Position numbers and translations under genes: made by a program. Source: Haemaphysalis longicornis (taxonomy: Eukaryota; Arthropoda; Arachnida; Ixodida; Ixodidae). Taken from it: a stretch of DNA of 64,000 bases. Under the pieces are notes generated by a model that was not told the origin of the DNA, searched no databases, and saw only the letters and a list, made by a program, of their open reading frames with translations. The DNA is taken from positions 225,589,212 through 225,653,211 of the forward strand of contig CM023449.1 in assembly GCA_013339765.2 (NCBI GenBank). The letters are read 5' to 3'. Of this stretch, positions 23,161 through 36,170 are shown one piece after another. Position 1 is the stretch's first letter. Every line of letters begins with the position of its first letter.

Positions 23161-24510
23161 AGTTGGGGAAGAGGTAAGAAGGGAAAGGGAGTTCATAAAT
23201 ATGAATAGGTGTTCTTCCTCCTCCTCCACGTCCACCTTCTTCTTCTTCTCGTCCCCCTCCACCGTCACGGCCACCGATCTCATCGCCTCCGTCCGCGATG
23301 GCAGAGATGGAGAAGTAAGATCGTCTAACACCGGGTTTGAGCTTCCATTAATATTATTTAAAAAGTTTCCACGCATGTGCTACACCAATACAACTCAACC
23401 AACCACCGTTCATGCATCATGCATTGATTTAACCTTACCAGGAATATCTCTTTGAAGTAATAAAGTATGTGGGTAAGTGAATTTCACTTCTCTCTGGTTT
23501 CACTATTTGTAGAGCGACGGGAGTGAATTTAAGGGACGTCGCATGGGCAATCGTTGCGGGTGCCGTTTACAGCTTTGCTTTCCAGTCACATTCACAGGGT
23601 GGACTGGCGCGATTTTTTTTTCAGCAGACATCAGCAGGTTTATAGTTTTATATGTAAGAAACACCCCGCAGGAATTATGGAGGTATTGAGATCTCTAAAC
23701 GCCCGATCAGGAAACAGAAAAAAATAATATTAGAGAGCCTTAGAAGTTGAAATATTTTATCTGGCACTCTGCTAATTTTATTTTTATCCTCCTATGACTT
23801 TTCACTATCTTAAAGCCAATTCGCTCGCGTTCAAAGCGGATATACACAGTATTTCTTGAAGGAGAAGCCCTGCTTTAGGGCAGTAATTTGTGGGGGAACA
23901 ACAAATAACTTGCTTTGCTTGCTGGAGTTTTTATTTTTAGTGAAAAAATGGACCTTCATGGAAAATAAAGCCTCGAGTATGTGCTCCCCTGCGTACAATA
24001 TGTACGGCGGTCTCTTTTCTGCCTAGCTACGTTCACGTATCTTATCGTTCGTTTACACGTGCCTCAAAACGATGTAAACCGTGTTATGCATCTAAGATAA
24101 AATGTGTAATTTCTTCACGTTCTGGAATCCCAGAAATAAGTACTTAATTTATCGCGAGGCTGTGAGTGTTCACACATGTTACCCAGTTAAAAGCATGCGA
24201 TTATGATGCAAAAAATGGTCGAACGACCGCTGCGCGAATTACATTACTGCATTTGTTCCTTCCACCTAAACGAAAGTAGGTGGGCAGTTTTTTTTTCTTG
24301 CGGCAATGTAAAGCGCCCCAGATATCTTTGACGTGCTTTATGGCGTCAGCGGAAACTGAAAGAAAACGTTTAGCAGCAGTTGAGCGGGCTTGGAAGTCGC
24401 CTCCGGAGGAGAACCGGATGCAAGTGATTTCCTTGGCGTATATAGCTAATAAAACTACACTAAGCGGAAAGGGGGTGGAAGAAGGGATGGTGCAAGAGGA
24501 AGAAAGGTGA
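23161..24510. other. No recognisable gene
   Basis: A short CTT/CTC-rich tract lies at about 23,215-23,270. The remainder is AT-rich with no exon or repeat recognised. Confidence 0.45.
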
Positions 24511-24511
24511 G

Positions 24512-25215
24512 GAGTATTGCCCAAACGTGCTTCCAGAGCTAATGTAGTGTCATTCGACGCTGCAAGGACTATCCTGGCCCGAGTAGTGGAGTCCCTCCAT
24601 CCAGATGCTCGAGTGGTCAGAGGTCCGGCCCCAGGGGTCCTGCCCGGGCGCATCAGCAGAGACTCCCGGTCGCTCCTGCTTCGCCTGCGGCTTAATTGCT
24701 GCAACGTGGGAGCCCGCCTGCACCACCTGGGCCGCCGGGCGACCCCACCTGCGTCAACTGCCGAGAGGCCGAGACGCTCGAGCATTAACTGTGCTCTTAA
24801 TTGCCGCCAGCACGACACCGCGAGGGAGGAACTCCGGGCCGCACTCCAGCGACTCCGTGCACCAAGCCACAATCTGGAAGACTTGCTGTTCCCCACGTGA
24901 TCGGACGCCTTACTACGGGAGGTCTTCCAGCACCTCCTCAACTTCCTGGTTATCACGGGACTGGTGCAGAGTTTATATCCGTCGAGCCTCGGACGAGACG
25001 AACGCTACATAGACTGCCCCCCACCCCCCCCCCCCCCCCCTGTCATCCTTCTTTCCTCTTTCTTTATTCCTATCCTGTGAAACCCCCCCCCCCCCCCCCC
25101 CTTCCCTTCCCTGAACTGGATTGTATGAGGGTGAACACCCCGACTGAGTTCAAGAATATCCTTAGTTTTTACTCTTCCCTGCTTTCTTAATAAATCACCA
25201 CCACCACTACCACCA
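24512..25215 (+). mobile_element. 3' end of a second I/R1-type LINE with poly-C runs in its 3' UTR
   Basis: Fragments in several frames match the C-terminus of RNase H-bearing tick LINEs: PKRASRANVVSFDAARTILA, the knuckle remnant TCVNCREAETLEH (about 24,747-24,786), then AREELRAALQRL and HNLEDLLF, ending in HLLNFLVITGLVQSLY. The 3' UTR holds two long C runs (25,024-25,040 and 25,083-25,101) and ends AATAAATCACCACCACCACT. Its long antisense open frame is a shadow of GC-rich coding DNA. Confidence 0.65.
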
Positions 25216-27382
25216 CAGCTAATGCAGCACCGTGTTCCAGTGAGGTGTAAGGGCCCCAAGGTAACATTTAGCGAAGCTTGCCCCTTCGACCTCGTTGTGG
25301 AAGTTTCAAGTCTTACGGCAACTGGAAATAATTGCCGGCGTGAGGGCCCTCTCCTAATGAGGGCACTTACAGGATTCCCACAGAATTTCGTGATGGGGTG
25401 GCAGTACTTAACGGCATTTTTTTCCTTCAGTCACTATGTCCCTTTGTTTTGTCGTGTTTTATATTATCAAGTTCACGGAAATGCACAGATAGAATAGAAA
25501 GACCAATAAAACACAGCAGTGGTGATGCAGTGGGAGCGCTCCTCCTCCCTTCTTCTCATTTTTCTGGCTGTTACGTATACAGGAAGAGTTGTTTGCGTGG
25601 CTCAAGTTTTAAACCGAGGTAGTGTAAAAGAATTTGAAATGTAAAAAAAATGTTGTTTTGATGTACCATGGTGGCATTATAGCATTCGCAACCTCGACTC
25701 AGCGAGGTCACGCTAACAAAGGAGATCCTCTTGCGACACGGCTAGTGTATCGTTTTCAGATAGTTCATATCTCAATGAAAGAAGTTCTCTGAGTAAGAAT
25801 TTTTTTGGCATCCGTACTTTGTTGCAATTCAAGCGGGAAAGCCTCAACTTGCAGAAATTGCTGCTTTACGAAGCTTTTGCGGGCAATAAGGTCCCGATTT
25901 ATAAACGGATTAAATAAATATTTATCGACCAGCCTGTGCGTATGACCAATCCAATTTTTGAACGCTGGAATATTACTACCGCATTTAAACAACGCGGGTG
26001 GTTCTTTCTGTAGCAAAGATGCTGACTTTACTGGATCGTAGAAACAATCTCTGAATGGGAACAAGGATATAAAAAAAACTGATAAAAAGAGCACCTCTCT
26101 ACCTGTTGCGATAACAGCCGTCATTGCAGGGAATCTCAACTTAGTGCATCCTCCCTAACTTCCCACAAGCTTTTCTTGAGATCGACGGAGCTGGTCGGGA
26201 AAAACAAAAACAATCCCAACTTGCACTAGTGGTATAAGGCTGGCGAAACAGCAGAGCTGGTTGCCCCTCCCCTCTCCCTTTGTCGGAGACCCGGTTGTTG
26301 CACCTCGCATTTATCTCCGAAATCGCCATTGAACGTTGTTCATGACTGGCAAGCCCGGATCATTTCGATCGTCCGCAGCCATTCACAGCTCATCCGAAGT
26401 GGACAGCGCGAGAACCGGCGGAAACCGGCTTCGCGAACTCGGCGTCTGTAGCACGAGCTTTTCTGTGCTTGCGAATTGACACGCGAACCGACGCGAACAG
26501 GAAAGGAGAACAGCACGCGAGCGATCACGCCACGAACGCTGTGCGTAGGGACCGGGCGGCCGTTGTATGGCACCACCGTCGCTTCAGCGAACAGCGCCGC
26601 CCGTGGTGAACCGCACGTCTGTGGAATGCCGGTTGCGTTTAGCGCAGCGTTGTTGTGCATTGCTTTCTGCCGTTCTGCTGCGGTGCGGCTTGCGAAGCGT
26701 AGATAACCGCAATGACTTTTTTTCAGATCGGTAAATCTTGAAAGTAAAGGCGACCTTTACGAGGCAGGACATGTGTGTGACTTACGTCTATACTCAGTAA
26801 TTACAAATAGCAGAAGACGCTCAATGCGCTCAATCTGGAAGTCAAGCTAGAAGTACAAGTCCGTTCCTTCGTGCAAATTTTTTATGCCTGCATGCCGCTT
26901 GGCGTACCGAGGAATATATTGCAGCAGAATGTTCCTACAAAGCCGGTGCGTGCAGCCGACCCGGGAATGCTGCGGCGCTGCTCTTGGGAGTTGATGACGA
27001 AACGACGTCGTGCACAAGCGAAAGACAAAGTTGGGGGTTGCCTTGTAAGATTTACTTCAAACCAGAAATTGTGACTGACGACGCTTCCCTAACTTCATTA
27101 CTACTGTAGAAATGTGCTTAATTTCACAGAAATACGCTTACTACAGTAATCGGGAATCGTTGTAGAATAAACACCGCATGATAGTAGAACGTTATTGCTT
27201 GTCGTGGAAAAGCATTGCTTTAGAAGAATTGCAATGGTTGCTGGATAGTTGGTTAATGGTTTTTCAAAAAACAATTCCTGCGTGACTGAAGGACAAGAGA
27301 CAGGATGGGTGCCAAAGACGTGCAGTCAGTTTCATAACTGAATGATGCGGTTGTTTTACAAGCTGTCACCTACGTTTGAAAA
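25216..27382. other. No convincing gene; one CpG-rich island
   Basis: A CpG-rich island at about 26,380-26,710 includes an ATG at 26,626 opening GMPVAFSAALLCIAFCRSAA, signal-peptide-like, but the frame stops at TAA without a donor. A 124-codon minus-strand frame at 25,765-26,139 has no coding bias. Nothing else seen. Confidence 0.35.
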
Positions 27383-27574
27383 CCGTTTAACGACGATGGT
27401 GGTTTATCGCAAAGCTTTCTCGTGTGAGTTTCCTTGGTTGCATTCTGGATTTAAACTTTGAGTAGTTGAGCTTTGAATTTGACCAGCGCGCAGTTTTATC
27501 TTTTTAACATAGCGTCTTTAAGTTTGACTATTTCCAATTAGATGTCGCGTTCAACCATCGTCGTCGTTAAACGG
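27383..27574. repeat. Inverted-repeat-bounded segment (MITE-like)
   Basis: CCGTTTAACGACGATGG at 27,383-27,399 is the reverse complement of CCATCGTCGTCGTTAAACGG at 27,555-27,574 except for one GAC triplet. The 192-bp unit has no open frame of note. No target-site duplication is obvious. A 25-bp part of the right arm (27,545-27,569) recurs exactly at 58,658-58,682. Confidence 0.55.
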
Positions 27575-28186
27575 AGGACTGAATGATTTAGCTGTTTAAT
27601 TTTGCACTTCCATGCACTCTTCTCCAAGTCCTAGCTGCTTCCAGCGTGTCGGAAATGCGTCTGTGCTGGAGGACTCGGGATGATGCACCCCTATTTGAGG
27701 CAACTAGTCGCGCGGTTTTGATTTCTTCGAACGGCATTACACGACTTTTTATGTACTCGGTAAATAATACTTAAGGATTAAAAAATACAGGCTGAAATTA
27801 ACACTGCCACTTTTTTTAACTATCCGTGACAGCATTTATTCCACACAGCTGGTAAAATGGGAAGTGGAGGGGGATGGTTTGTAGCTTGGGCTGTTGGGTG
27901 GTTGAATAACGTTGGCTCTTGATAAAATGGCTACTACAAGCGTGGGAATTCCGCTTCGGCTCTCAGGATCCCATGCTTTAACACTGTCGCTCACCTAAAC
28001 CGAAGGCACAAAGCTCACGGTTACAGAATGAAACTGTAAACTGTCACGACATGCATTTCCACGGCCACACGGTAATCGATCTCGTACGTGCCTTTCTCTT
28101 CAAAGCACATGTATCCAGATATCACAGCATTAATTCTGGCGTGGAAACATAGCCACTGAAACCACTGTAGATAATTTACAGTGGTA

Positions 28187-28487
28187 GAAATGAATACTAA
28201 TATTAATAGGTTTATGCCTACTCAGATCGCGCGGAGCCAGGCGCAGAGCGCTGCAAGAGTGGCCATGTCAATGTAGCCCATTCCCAAACCTAGAAGCGTC
28301 AAGTAAGCTTACGTAGCCGTTAGAGCATTTAAGAAGAAGTGAATACTACTAATAATAGTAGATATTTTCGTGCTCAGAACGAGTGGAGCCAAGCGTAGAT
28401 CGCTGCAAAAAGCGCGCATGCCATTGTAGCCTACACCCAACTTAAGAAGCGTCCGAAAGTTTACGTAGCCGTTGTTGCATCTAAGAA
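28187..28487. repeat. Diverged tandem duplication of about 150 bp
   Basis: Unit 1 (28,187-28,335) and unit 2 (28,336-28,487) align end to end, sharing gAATACTA, the GGAGCCA-GCG core, GCTGCAA, and TTACGTAGCCGTT near their ends; about 70-75% identical by eye. A shorter match to the core (GAGCCAAGCGCGGAT) recurs at about 28,785. No coding bias. Confidence 0.65.
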
Positions 28488-28967
28488 CCCAACACATCTG
28501 TCTAGGCTTCGTTTCACCGCACATATCCGCTCACAACACCACCAAAACATTCAAAGTGCCCAGGCAAAAAGCCGCCCGCATCTTCCCACGAAGGGAACTC
28601 GAGTAAATGCGTCGCATCTACTCGAGTCAAGCAAAGCGTCACGTCAAGCGAAAGCCAAGCAAAGACGCCCTTGACTGAATTCCGAACGCGCGCTCCGCCG
28701 CTTATATACGTTGAGGGGACTGCGTAAGCCGGTCCCAGTCGACGACGTTGGCGTACTTGTAAAGTTGCGTGGACTCTAGGTGTTTGAGCCAAGCGCGGAT
28801 GTTGCTTCGCCGGAGAACGGCACACCGGTTATAGGCGCAGCGCGCCCGAAGGAGAGGAAACCGCGGAAGAGAGAGTACTGCACATGCGCCGGCCCCAGCG
28901 CGTCTGCCGCGGCTATGACGCAACGTGCCGCTGCTATGACACAACACAATCCAACACAGTCCACTTT

Positions 28968-29113
28968 AATCCATCCAATCCAATCCAATCCAATCCAATC
29001 CAATGCAATCCAATCCAATCCAATCCAATCCAATCCAATCAATCCAATCCAATCCAAGCCAAGCCAAGCCAAGCCAAGCCAAGCCAAGCCAATCCAATCG
29101 AATCCAATCCAAT
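28968..29113. repeat. Pentamer array (AATCC)n with an AAGCC block
   Basis: About 28 five-base units. Most are AATCC; a block of about seven AAGCC units lies at 29,055-29,090, then AATCC resumes. One ATGC and one missing base interrupt it. Frames through it read repeats of three-residue motifs on both strands and are artefacts. Confidence 0.9.
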
Positions 29114-29298
29114 GCCCCTCGCGAGAGAGTGTTCGCTATCGCCTCGACTCGACGCGCATGCGCAGTGAGCGTGCGGACTACGACTACGGACGTCAACGCG
29201 GGTGACATCGTGAGTTACTGAAATGCTCTGCATTTAAAACAACAGGAGGCTGCGTAGTCCAATGCACCGGGTCATTACACTAACAAGGGGAGCGCCGA

Positions 29299-29538
29299 GT
29301 GGTGTCGCCACCCGTCCAGCTGCCCGGTCCCTGTAGTGTTTTTGGAGGTCGAGCGGTGCCGGTCTGCGCGATGACGCCAAAGCTCGGCGAGGCTTGGCTC
29401 CACCTACATGGCTGGGTGGACGTCATGCCGGACTGCGTGCGGCGGAGTTTTATTAATGCGTTGCATTCTCCGCCAAGTACCCTCCAGCCGGGACCGCGTA
29501 ACGCCCTGCATTTCCACAAAAATGCAGATTTGGGGTAA
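29299..29538 (+). pseudogene. Possible pogo/Tigger-like transposase remnant
   Basis: A GC-rich segment reads CAMTPKLGEAWLHLHGWVDV then MPDCVRRSFINAL. The W-x2-V-x-P-x2-V-RRSF pattern resembles the helical segment near the C-terminus of pogo/Tigger DDE transposases. No catalytic triad is present and the sequence after INAL does not fit. Weak; it may be an unrelated exon or chance. Confidence 0.2.
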
Positions 29539-29539
29539 C

Positions 29540-31160
29540 TTCCACCTTTAATCGTTATGATAATGTAAATGGAGATTATTGATCTTACACAGTTTTGAAA
29601 ACCCAAAAAATGAAATCGAAAAAAAAAAAACAATAATGAACAGATAAAACCAAAAATATACATCTTGTACATCTACTGCAAAAACCGAAGAATAAGCAAA
29701 AAAAAAAACTTCCGCGAATAACTTTGGAAATATGAATAAAAAACCATCTCAAACGAAGGAACTCTGCAGTACGTCCTGCATCTTCGAAAAAAAAAAAACA
29801 TGATTAGCGATGTTGACGCACATCATTGCTATAATGGTGTAAACTTACATCAGTGATGAAAAGAAATAAAGATTATTTTAAAAACAAAATAATGCAGCTA
29901 TTTCGCTACTCATAGCCATATTTGGCTGTAACGAACTCGCACTTCGACAAGCGTCATAAGACTGGTACGCATTAGTAGACAGTTCTCAAAATTTCTGCAG
30001 ATTTTTATTTTTTCAGATTTGTTTTTGTCTACGCCAAGGGACCAAGCCCAAGCTTAAACAGCCCTGCTGCTAAACTTTGATCACTAGGTGCGAGTCTGTT
30101 TGCATGTAAGGTTCCTTTCATCGTCAAAGTATTTTCAGTGTCAGTAAGACAAAAGCATAGTGCCGAGAGAGAAAATGACTGGAACATAATTAGTGCGTAA
30201 CGGTGATTGCATTTTTGAAGAGAACTAGGTACTCTTGACTTTTTGTCTAATGAATGCAGGAACGATTGCAAAGGCAAACACAACGCAGAAAAAAATGGAG
30301 TGGTCCTGGCAGCTACCGTGATAAAGCACCGGACCGAATAATGCCGCCGTGAGGAGAGTGGCTACGCTGCTGATAGGCTGCGCTGCTTATAGGCACCGCC
30401 TTGTCGATCTCCCGCTTTATTATCGTCTTTTAAAGTTAGCCCTAAGTGTAAGCCGAACTCAAGTGCCAGATCACATGTTTCTGCACTAATATGATGTTTG
30501 CACACCCTCAAGGTCAATATGGTCGCACCATGTTCTTTTTCACTCGCTCACGGTTAATTCATGGCGAGAGTGTCTGTCAGAGCCGCTTGCATCACGGAAT
30601 TGAGATAGCACGCCGCTTATATATAGGACGCTATCCGGGATGTGACAAAGAATGTTCTTTAAATATGAGTGAAATTATTCCAGGAGGATAAATGAAACAC
30701 AACAACTTTAATATCGCTTCCTAAAGGGAGCTGAGAGAAGCTCGAAAGCTTCGTTCGATTTATGGAAAGTGCGTCCAATAAATTGTCAAACCTTGAAAGA
30801 CCAAATCCCAAACGAAGGGCGAACTCATGAGATTACTTACCGCGGACGAAGTAAACGCATCTGCGAACGATCTAAACGTGTACCGATCCGTGGTTCATGA
30901 GATGAAGGTATCCTATTGTACTCCTTCTTCATTATCGACGCTTGTGTTGCCTTATCCAGAACCGTTCGGTTTTCGCGATTATATGTAGCGGTTCTGACTC
31001 GATGGAAGCCCGGTTTCATGCAGGAGCTGCGTGTCCAGAGATCTTATCAAAGCTTGTCGGGCGACCAACCGGTCTATGGGGAAATAAATTTGTTTTTTTC
31101 TTTGAAGGAAATCATAGGTCCCACAGAAAATTAAAGCGAGAGCACCCCTATGTGGTTCCA
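29540..31160. other. No recognisable gene
   Basis: A-rich runs at about 29,619, 29,699 and 29,790. A TATATATA near 30,619 has no supporting promoter context. No exon found. Confidence 0.45.
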
Positions 31161-31164
31161 TAGT

Positions 31165-32010
31165 TGAGTGCCCCGAGTGGGTGAGTGACTGAAAACTTTA
31201 TTGCTTAACAGCCACTAATCCTAGACGTCAGCCAAGAGCCCTTGGGCTCTAGCAGCATCTTCGGCCAGCTGAATGACGCAGACTTGATCCGCTGGGTCGG
31301 AGCTGAGAAATACGGTGTCCCGTTGCTCTACAGTAGCGATGTTGGGTCCTAACGTTGTCGCCTGTGGACAGGCCCACAGCATGTGGGCTAAGTGTGGCCC
31401 GTACTTACACCGGTGGCACTTGTCAAATATTGCCCGGTGTAACAGTCACTGCACGCAACCTGGTTGGGGTACGAGTTGGTCTGCAGAAGTCGCCAAGCCA
31501 CGGATTGCCATTTCCTGAGGGTAGGATGAGCCGGGGGGAAGCGGGTCCGCTCTAGCCTGTAGTGATTAGTGATGTCCCTGTAGGGCACGAGGCGATCGCT
31601 ACCTGAACAGCGAAGTGAATGAGCGTTGTTGTCGTCACCAGCTCGGTCAGAAAATCATCGACCGGCGTCGTGCACGCATTCATTCGCAGCTAGGCCAGAG
31701 TGTGCGGGTGCTCATATTAGACATATCTTGCCCGAACGCTGAATGTTGTTGTGCCCAGTTCTTCTGGGGAGATGCGCCCTCTGGGGAGATGCGCCCTCTT
31801 GCGTCTTTTCTAATAGCAGATTTTGAGTCGCCAACCACGCATTTGATTTTTGCGGATTCCGTCATTGCCAGGGCAATGGCCGCCACTTCGCCCAGCTCCG
31901 GTTCGTTCGTGCAGACCGACCCGGACTTGAAGGAATTGTCCTGGTGATTGACTATTGCAATTGCCATAGCATTGCGACCCGGAGGAATTTCTTTTTTTCA
32001 CCGAGTAGAA
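31165..32010 (-). mobile_element. Minus-strand I-clade LINE fragment (RNase H to 3' end)
   Basis: Minus-strand reading gives MAIAIVNHQDNSFKSGSVCT, NEPELGEVAAIALAMTESAK and VVGDSKSAIRKDARGRISPE, the central part of an I-clade RNase H domain (31,780-31,970). Further downstream fragments in other frames include AWRLLQTNSYPNQ, HLAHMLWACPQAT and VIQLAEDAARAQGLLADV near the end. The 3' tail, AGCAATAAAGTTTTCAGTCA, is at about 31,180-31,202. A 17-bp tandem duplication (31,764-31,780 and 31,781-31,797) breaks the frame. Truncated 5' near 32,010. Confidence 0.72.
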
Positions 32011-32174
32011 TTGATATGGGGCACTCTCAACTACGCTTAATGGCCTATGAGACACCCGGGTAACCTGAAGGGTCATTTTAGATAAACTTGATGAATAATA
32101 TGGGACGTGGGCATGATCGCAAACCTTCAAGATCGCTTCAATGATCAGTAAACTAGTGCGCGGAACACGGAAAC

Positions 32175-32249
32175 CGAAGCACGGGACAGAGGGAAGAGAA
32201 GACCACACAAGCGTTTGTGTAGTCTTCTTTTTCTTTGTCCCGTGCTTCG
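32175..32249. repeat. 75-nt near-perfect hairpin
   Basis: Outer arms CGAAGCACGGGACA (32,175-32,188) and TGTCCCGTGCTTCG (32,236-32,249) pair perfectly. Inner AGAAGAC/GTCTTCT (7 bp) and ACACAA/TTGTGT (6 bp) pair on either side of a single C-A mismatch around a GCGT loop. The 8-nt GAGGGAAG/TTTTCTT section pairs only partly. The size is that of a miRNA precursor or a small foldback element. Confidence 0.7.
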
Positions 32250-33792
<1,543 letters not shown>

Positions 33793-34440
33793 GGAAAGTT
33801 GCCGTGTACTTTGCCCACATTGTCGAAATAGCATTTGCATCCCCTGTTTTAGTCCGTAAGCGTTGCATTAAATATATACAAACCCATCTTGTTGCTCACC
33901 CCAATTTCAATAGTGAAAAAAAGGACGCACGTAAATTTCGATGTGCTCTGATGCGTGGTAGATAGACAACAAACGACAATAAGTGAACTGACTGTAGGCA
34001 AACACAAAGTCGTACAAGTTAAATTCGACTCCTTATCATCCCAGGCCGTAAATGAAAGAAACAACCTAGAGTTTATAAAGGTGCTTGGCAATATACACGC
34101 AGGACGTTTTGGTAGAAGGTTTGGGCACAGAGGGGTGAAACTGTCAAAACCAGGCACGAGTAAACGGCGGAAACATAATGGATGCAGTCCTGCCTGTTTC
34201 CGGCAGACTTGTTCGTTGTTCTTTCCTTGTCTGGTTGACATTTATATATGCACGCGCTGTTGACCATTTCGTGTTATACCGTCTGCCATTGTAGGAAACG
34301 TCCATTATCCCTTTGTATCAACTGTACAGCACTGCACCACGCCTGGCACAGGCACATTAAGCACGAAATCCGCTCGCGTTTCTGAGCCGCAATGAATGCA
34401 TTCCAGGCAGTTGCAGTCTCAGAGATTCGTTTTGGAGGGG
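33793..34440. other. No recognisable gene
   Basis: Open frames on both strands lack coding bias. Nothing else seen. Confidence 0.45.
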
Positions 34441-34445
34441 GCGAA

Positions 34446-34773
34446 TTTTTTTTTTTTTTTGGTGGGGGGGGGGGGGGGGGGGCGAATAAAGACCGCTCCC
34501 CTCCTTGCCCCAGTTTGCCGGAGGAGGTGGTAACCATGCCGGCGTGCGCGCGTATGCGGAGTAACCCGCTTGCGCACAATCACTTAGCGGCACAGCGGTT
34601 TTTGGCCCCCCTTAGGCGGTACAACGGCTGGCTCGAGCCCGCATTTCTGACGCGAGGTCGCAACACGTTTGCGACCTCGCACAAGCAGGATGCTTTTAAA
34701 GAAAGCTGAGGACCTCTTTGGGGGGGGGGGGGAGGAGAGTCGATCGCCCTTTCAACCCCCCCCCCCCCCCCTT
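34446..34773. repeat. Homopolymer cluster: T15, G19, G12 and C16 runs
   Basis: T run at 34,446-34,460 followed by a G run at 34,464-34,482, then a G run at about 34,719-34,731 and a C run at 34,756-34,771. The last two could pair as a hairpin, and the G runs could form quadruplex structures. Run lengths in such tracts are prone to sequencing error. Confidence 0.8.
34652..34680. repeat. 12-bp perfect hairpin, 5-nt loop
   Basis: GCGAGGTCGCAA (34,652-34,663) pairs with TTGCGACCTCGC (34,669-34,680) around CACGT. Confidence 0.8.
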
Positions 34774-35849
34774 TGGGACCGCCACTAATTCCATGGAGGC
34801 TGCTGGGTAGAGAAGTGGCTACGGCGCTGGTTTGGGGTTTCACGTACATGTCTCCTGTAGGCATGTGTCCGACAAGCTGCTGTCGTAGTGCTCTAACTTC
34901 TGATTCACTGTTTTGCTACTGCAGCCTGCAGCCGCAGCCTTGACGTTAAGGTAAACGACGTGATTTGCTTGTGCACAGAACGCAAGGGAGAAAGTGCTGT
35001 TACGAAGGCCTCGTTTCGTACCCGACTTATTGGGGGGTGAGGTAATGGGCTCAGGGCGGATGCGGGTCCGCTGTTCTTTTGCCTGGCTGCCACAGAGTTT
35101 TCAAGCAGCCATATATCTGCAACGGAAGCATCTTCTGGAAGAAAACGATTGCCGATGCATCAGTCGAACATTATCCCCGACCCAGCCAGCCTGCACCTTA
35201 CTACCCTGAGCCCCTCCTATGTTGCGACCTGCCATTTGTGCCCCAGCACATTTGTTTTATTCCTGTACTTTATGATCTGCTGCTCCCGGTGTCAAAATGT
35301 CAGTGTCCCGGGATGTTTTTTGTAGGACTTTCTTGCGTTACCGCGGCAGTCAGTTTACTGGCTGCCTACCTTTCTTTTGCTGCGCCGGGAGAAAACAAAA
35401 CTAGACAAAACAGAGTTAGCCCTAGTGCAATTCTTGATCCTGGTGGTGGCTTTGCTTTGTTCTTGTGTCCCACACCAAAGCATCGCAATACCTGTCCCAA
35501 GCGCCGGCTGCGGTGGCTTTGGTGAATGCCAAGCCTCATGTGCCGGGGTACAGCTAGGGACAATGCATTCAGACACTCTTGTCGTTGGAGGTGGAACCTG
35601 ATCCTTACAACCGCTTGGTGCAGGACAACATATAGTATTACAAGTCGCTACTAAACTATCTGCACCACGAAACTAGAGTGCATGCCTTCCTGTACACCTG
35701 CCTTCCCATTCGACCGCTCTTCTTGCTTTCTTCAGGACCTCTGATTTTCACTCTCCCTCTCTTCCTTACTCGCACACTTCCTTCCCACTTTATTTCTCAA
35801 TACTTCTCTCATGTGCGGCGTGGCGATAACACGGAAGAAAAAAACACCG
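34774..35849. other. No firm gene
   Basis: A 148-codon frame at 35,079-35,525 (TTG start) contains a hydrophobic stretch FVGLSCVTAAVSLLAAYLSF, but GC3 is not raised and there is no start context or splice site to support it. Not called. Confidence 0.35.
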
Positions 35850-36170
35850 CGAACTTGTACACCGGCCAGCGGTTCCGTTGTGTATATTACGGCGAGACGA
35901 CGAGGGCGCGGGTTCGGTTCCCTGCCGTAACGGTAATTTTTTTCGCGGAGGCCAAAAATAAAAACTCCTTCGCGCGTGCGAGGCTTCGGAGTACGTTAAA
36001 GGTCCCCAGGTGGCCCAAACTATCTGCAGCCCTTCCTGTTGGGTGCTTCAAAGCCCTCGCCTCGCACGTACGGCACGTGAAACTCCAGCTTGTACGGTTC
36101 GTCCGTGGGCTTCGCCGAGATAGCGCAAGGGTACAAGTGCAGGAAAGCCACTAAAGGCAGAGGAGGTAAA
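35850..36170 (+). mobile_element. tRNA-derived SINE (Ruka-like)
   Basis: A pol III B-box-like GGTTCGGTTCCC at about 35,911-35,922 is preceded by GAGGGCGCG and followed by GCGGAGGCCAAAAATAAAAA, then GTACGTTAAAGGTCCCCAGG and TGGCCCAAACTATCTGCAGC. This order (B box, A-rich segment, CGTTAAAG-CCCCAGGTGG) is what is recalled for tick tRNA-SINEs. The 5' A box is degenerate and the 3' end is uncertain. Confidence 0.55.

Noticed and set aside
24201..24956. 251-codon minus-strand open frame
   Set aside because: It lies antisense to the GC-rich coding part of an I/R1-type LINE and has no motif; it is a shadow.
28776..29208. Gly/Leu/Asp/Trp- or Gln/Ser/Asn-repeat open frames
   Set aside because: Translations of the AATCC/AAGCC array in several frames and on both strands.
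35079..35525. 148-codon frame with a hydrophobic stretch
   Set aside because: No GC3 bias, no ATG, no splice-site support and no family match.
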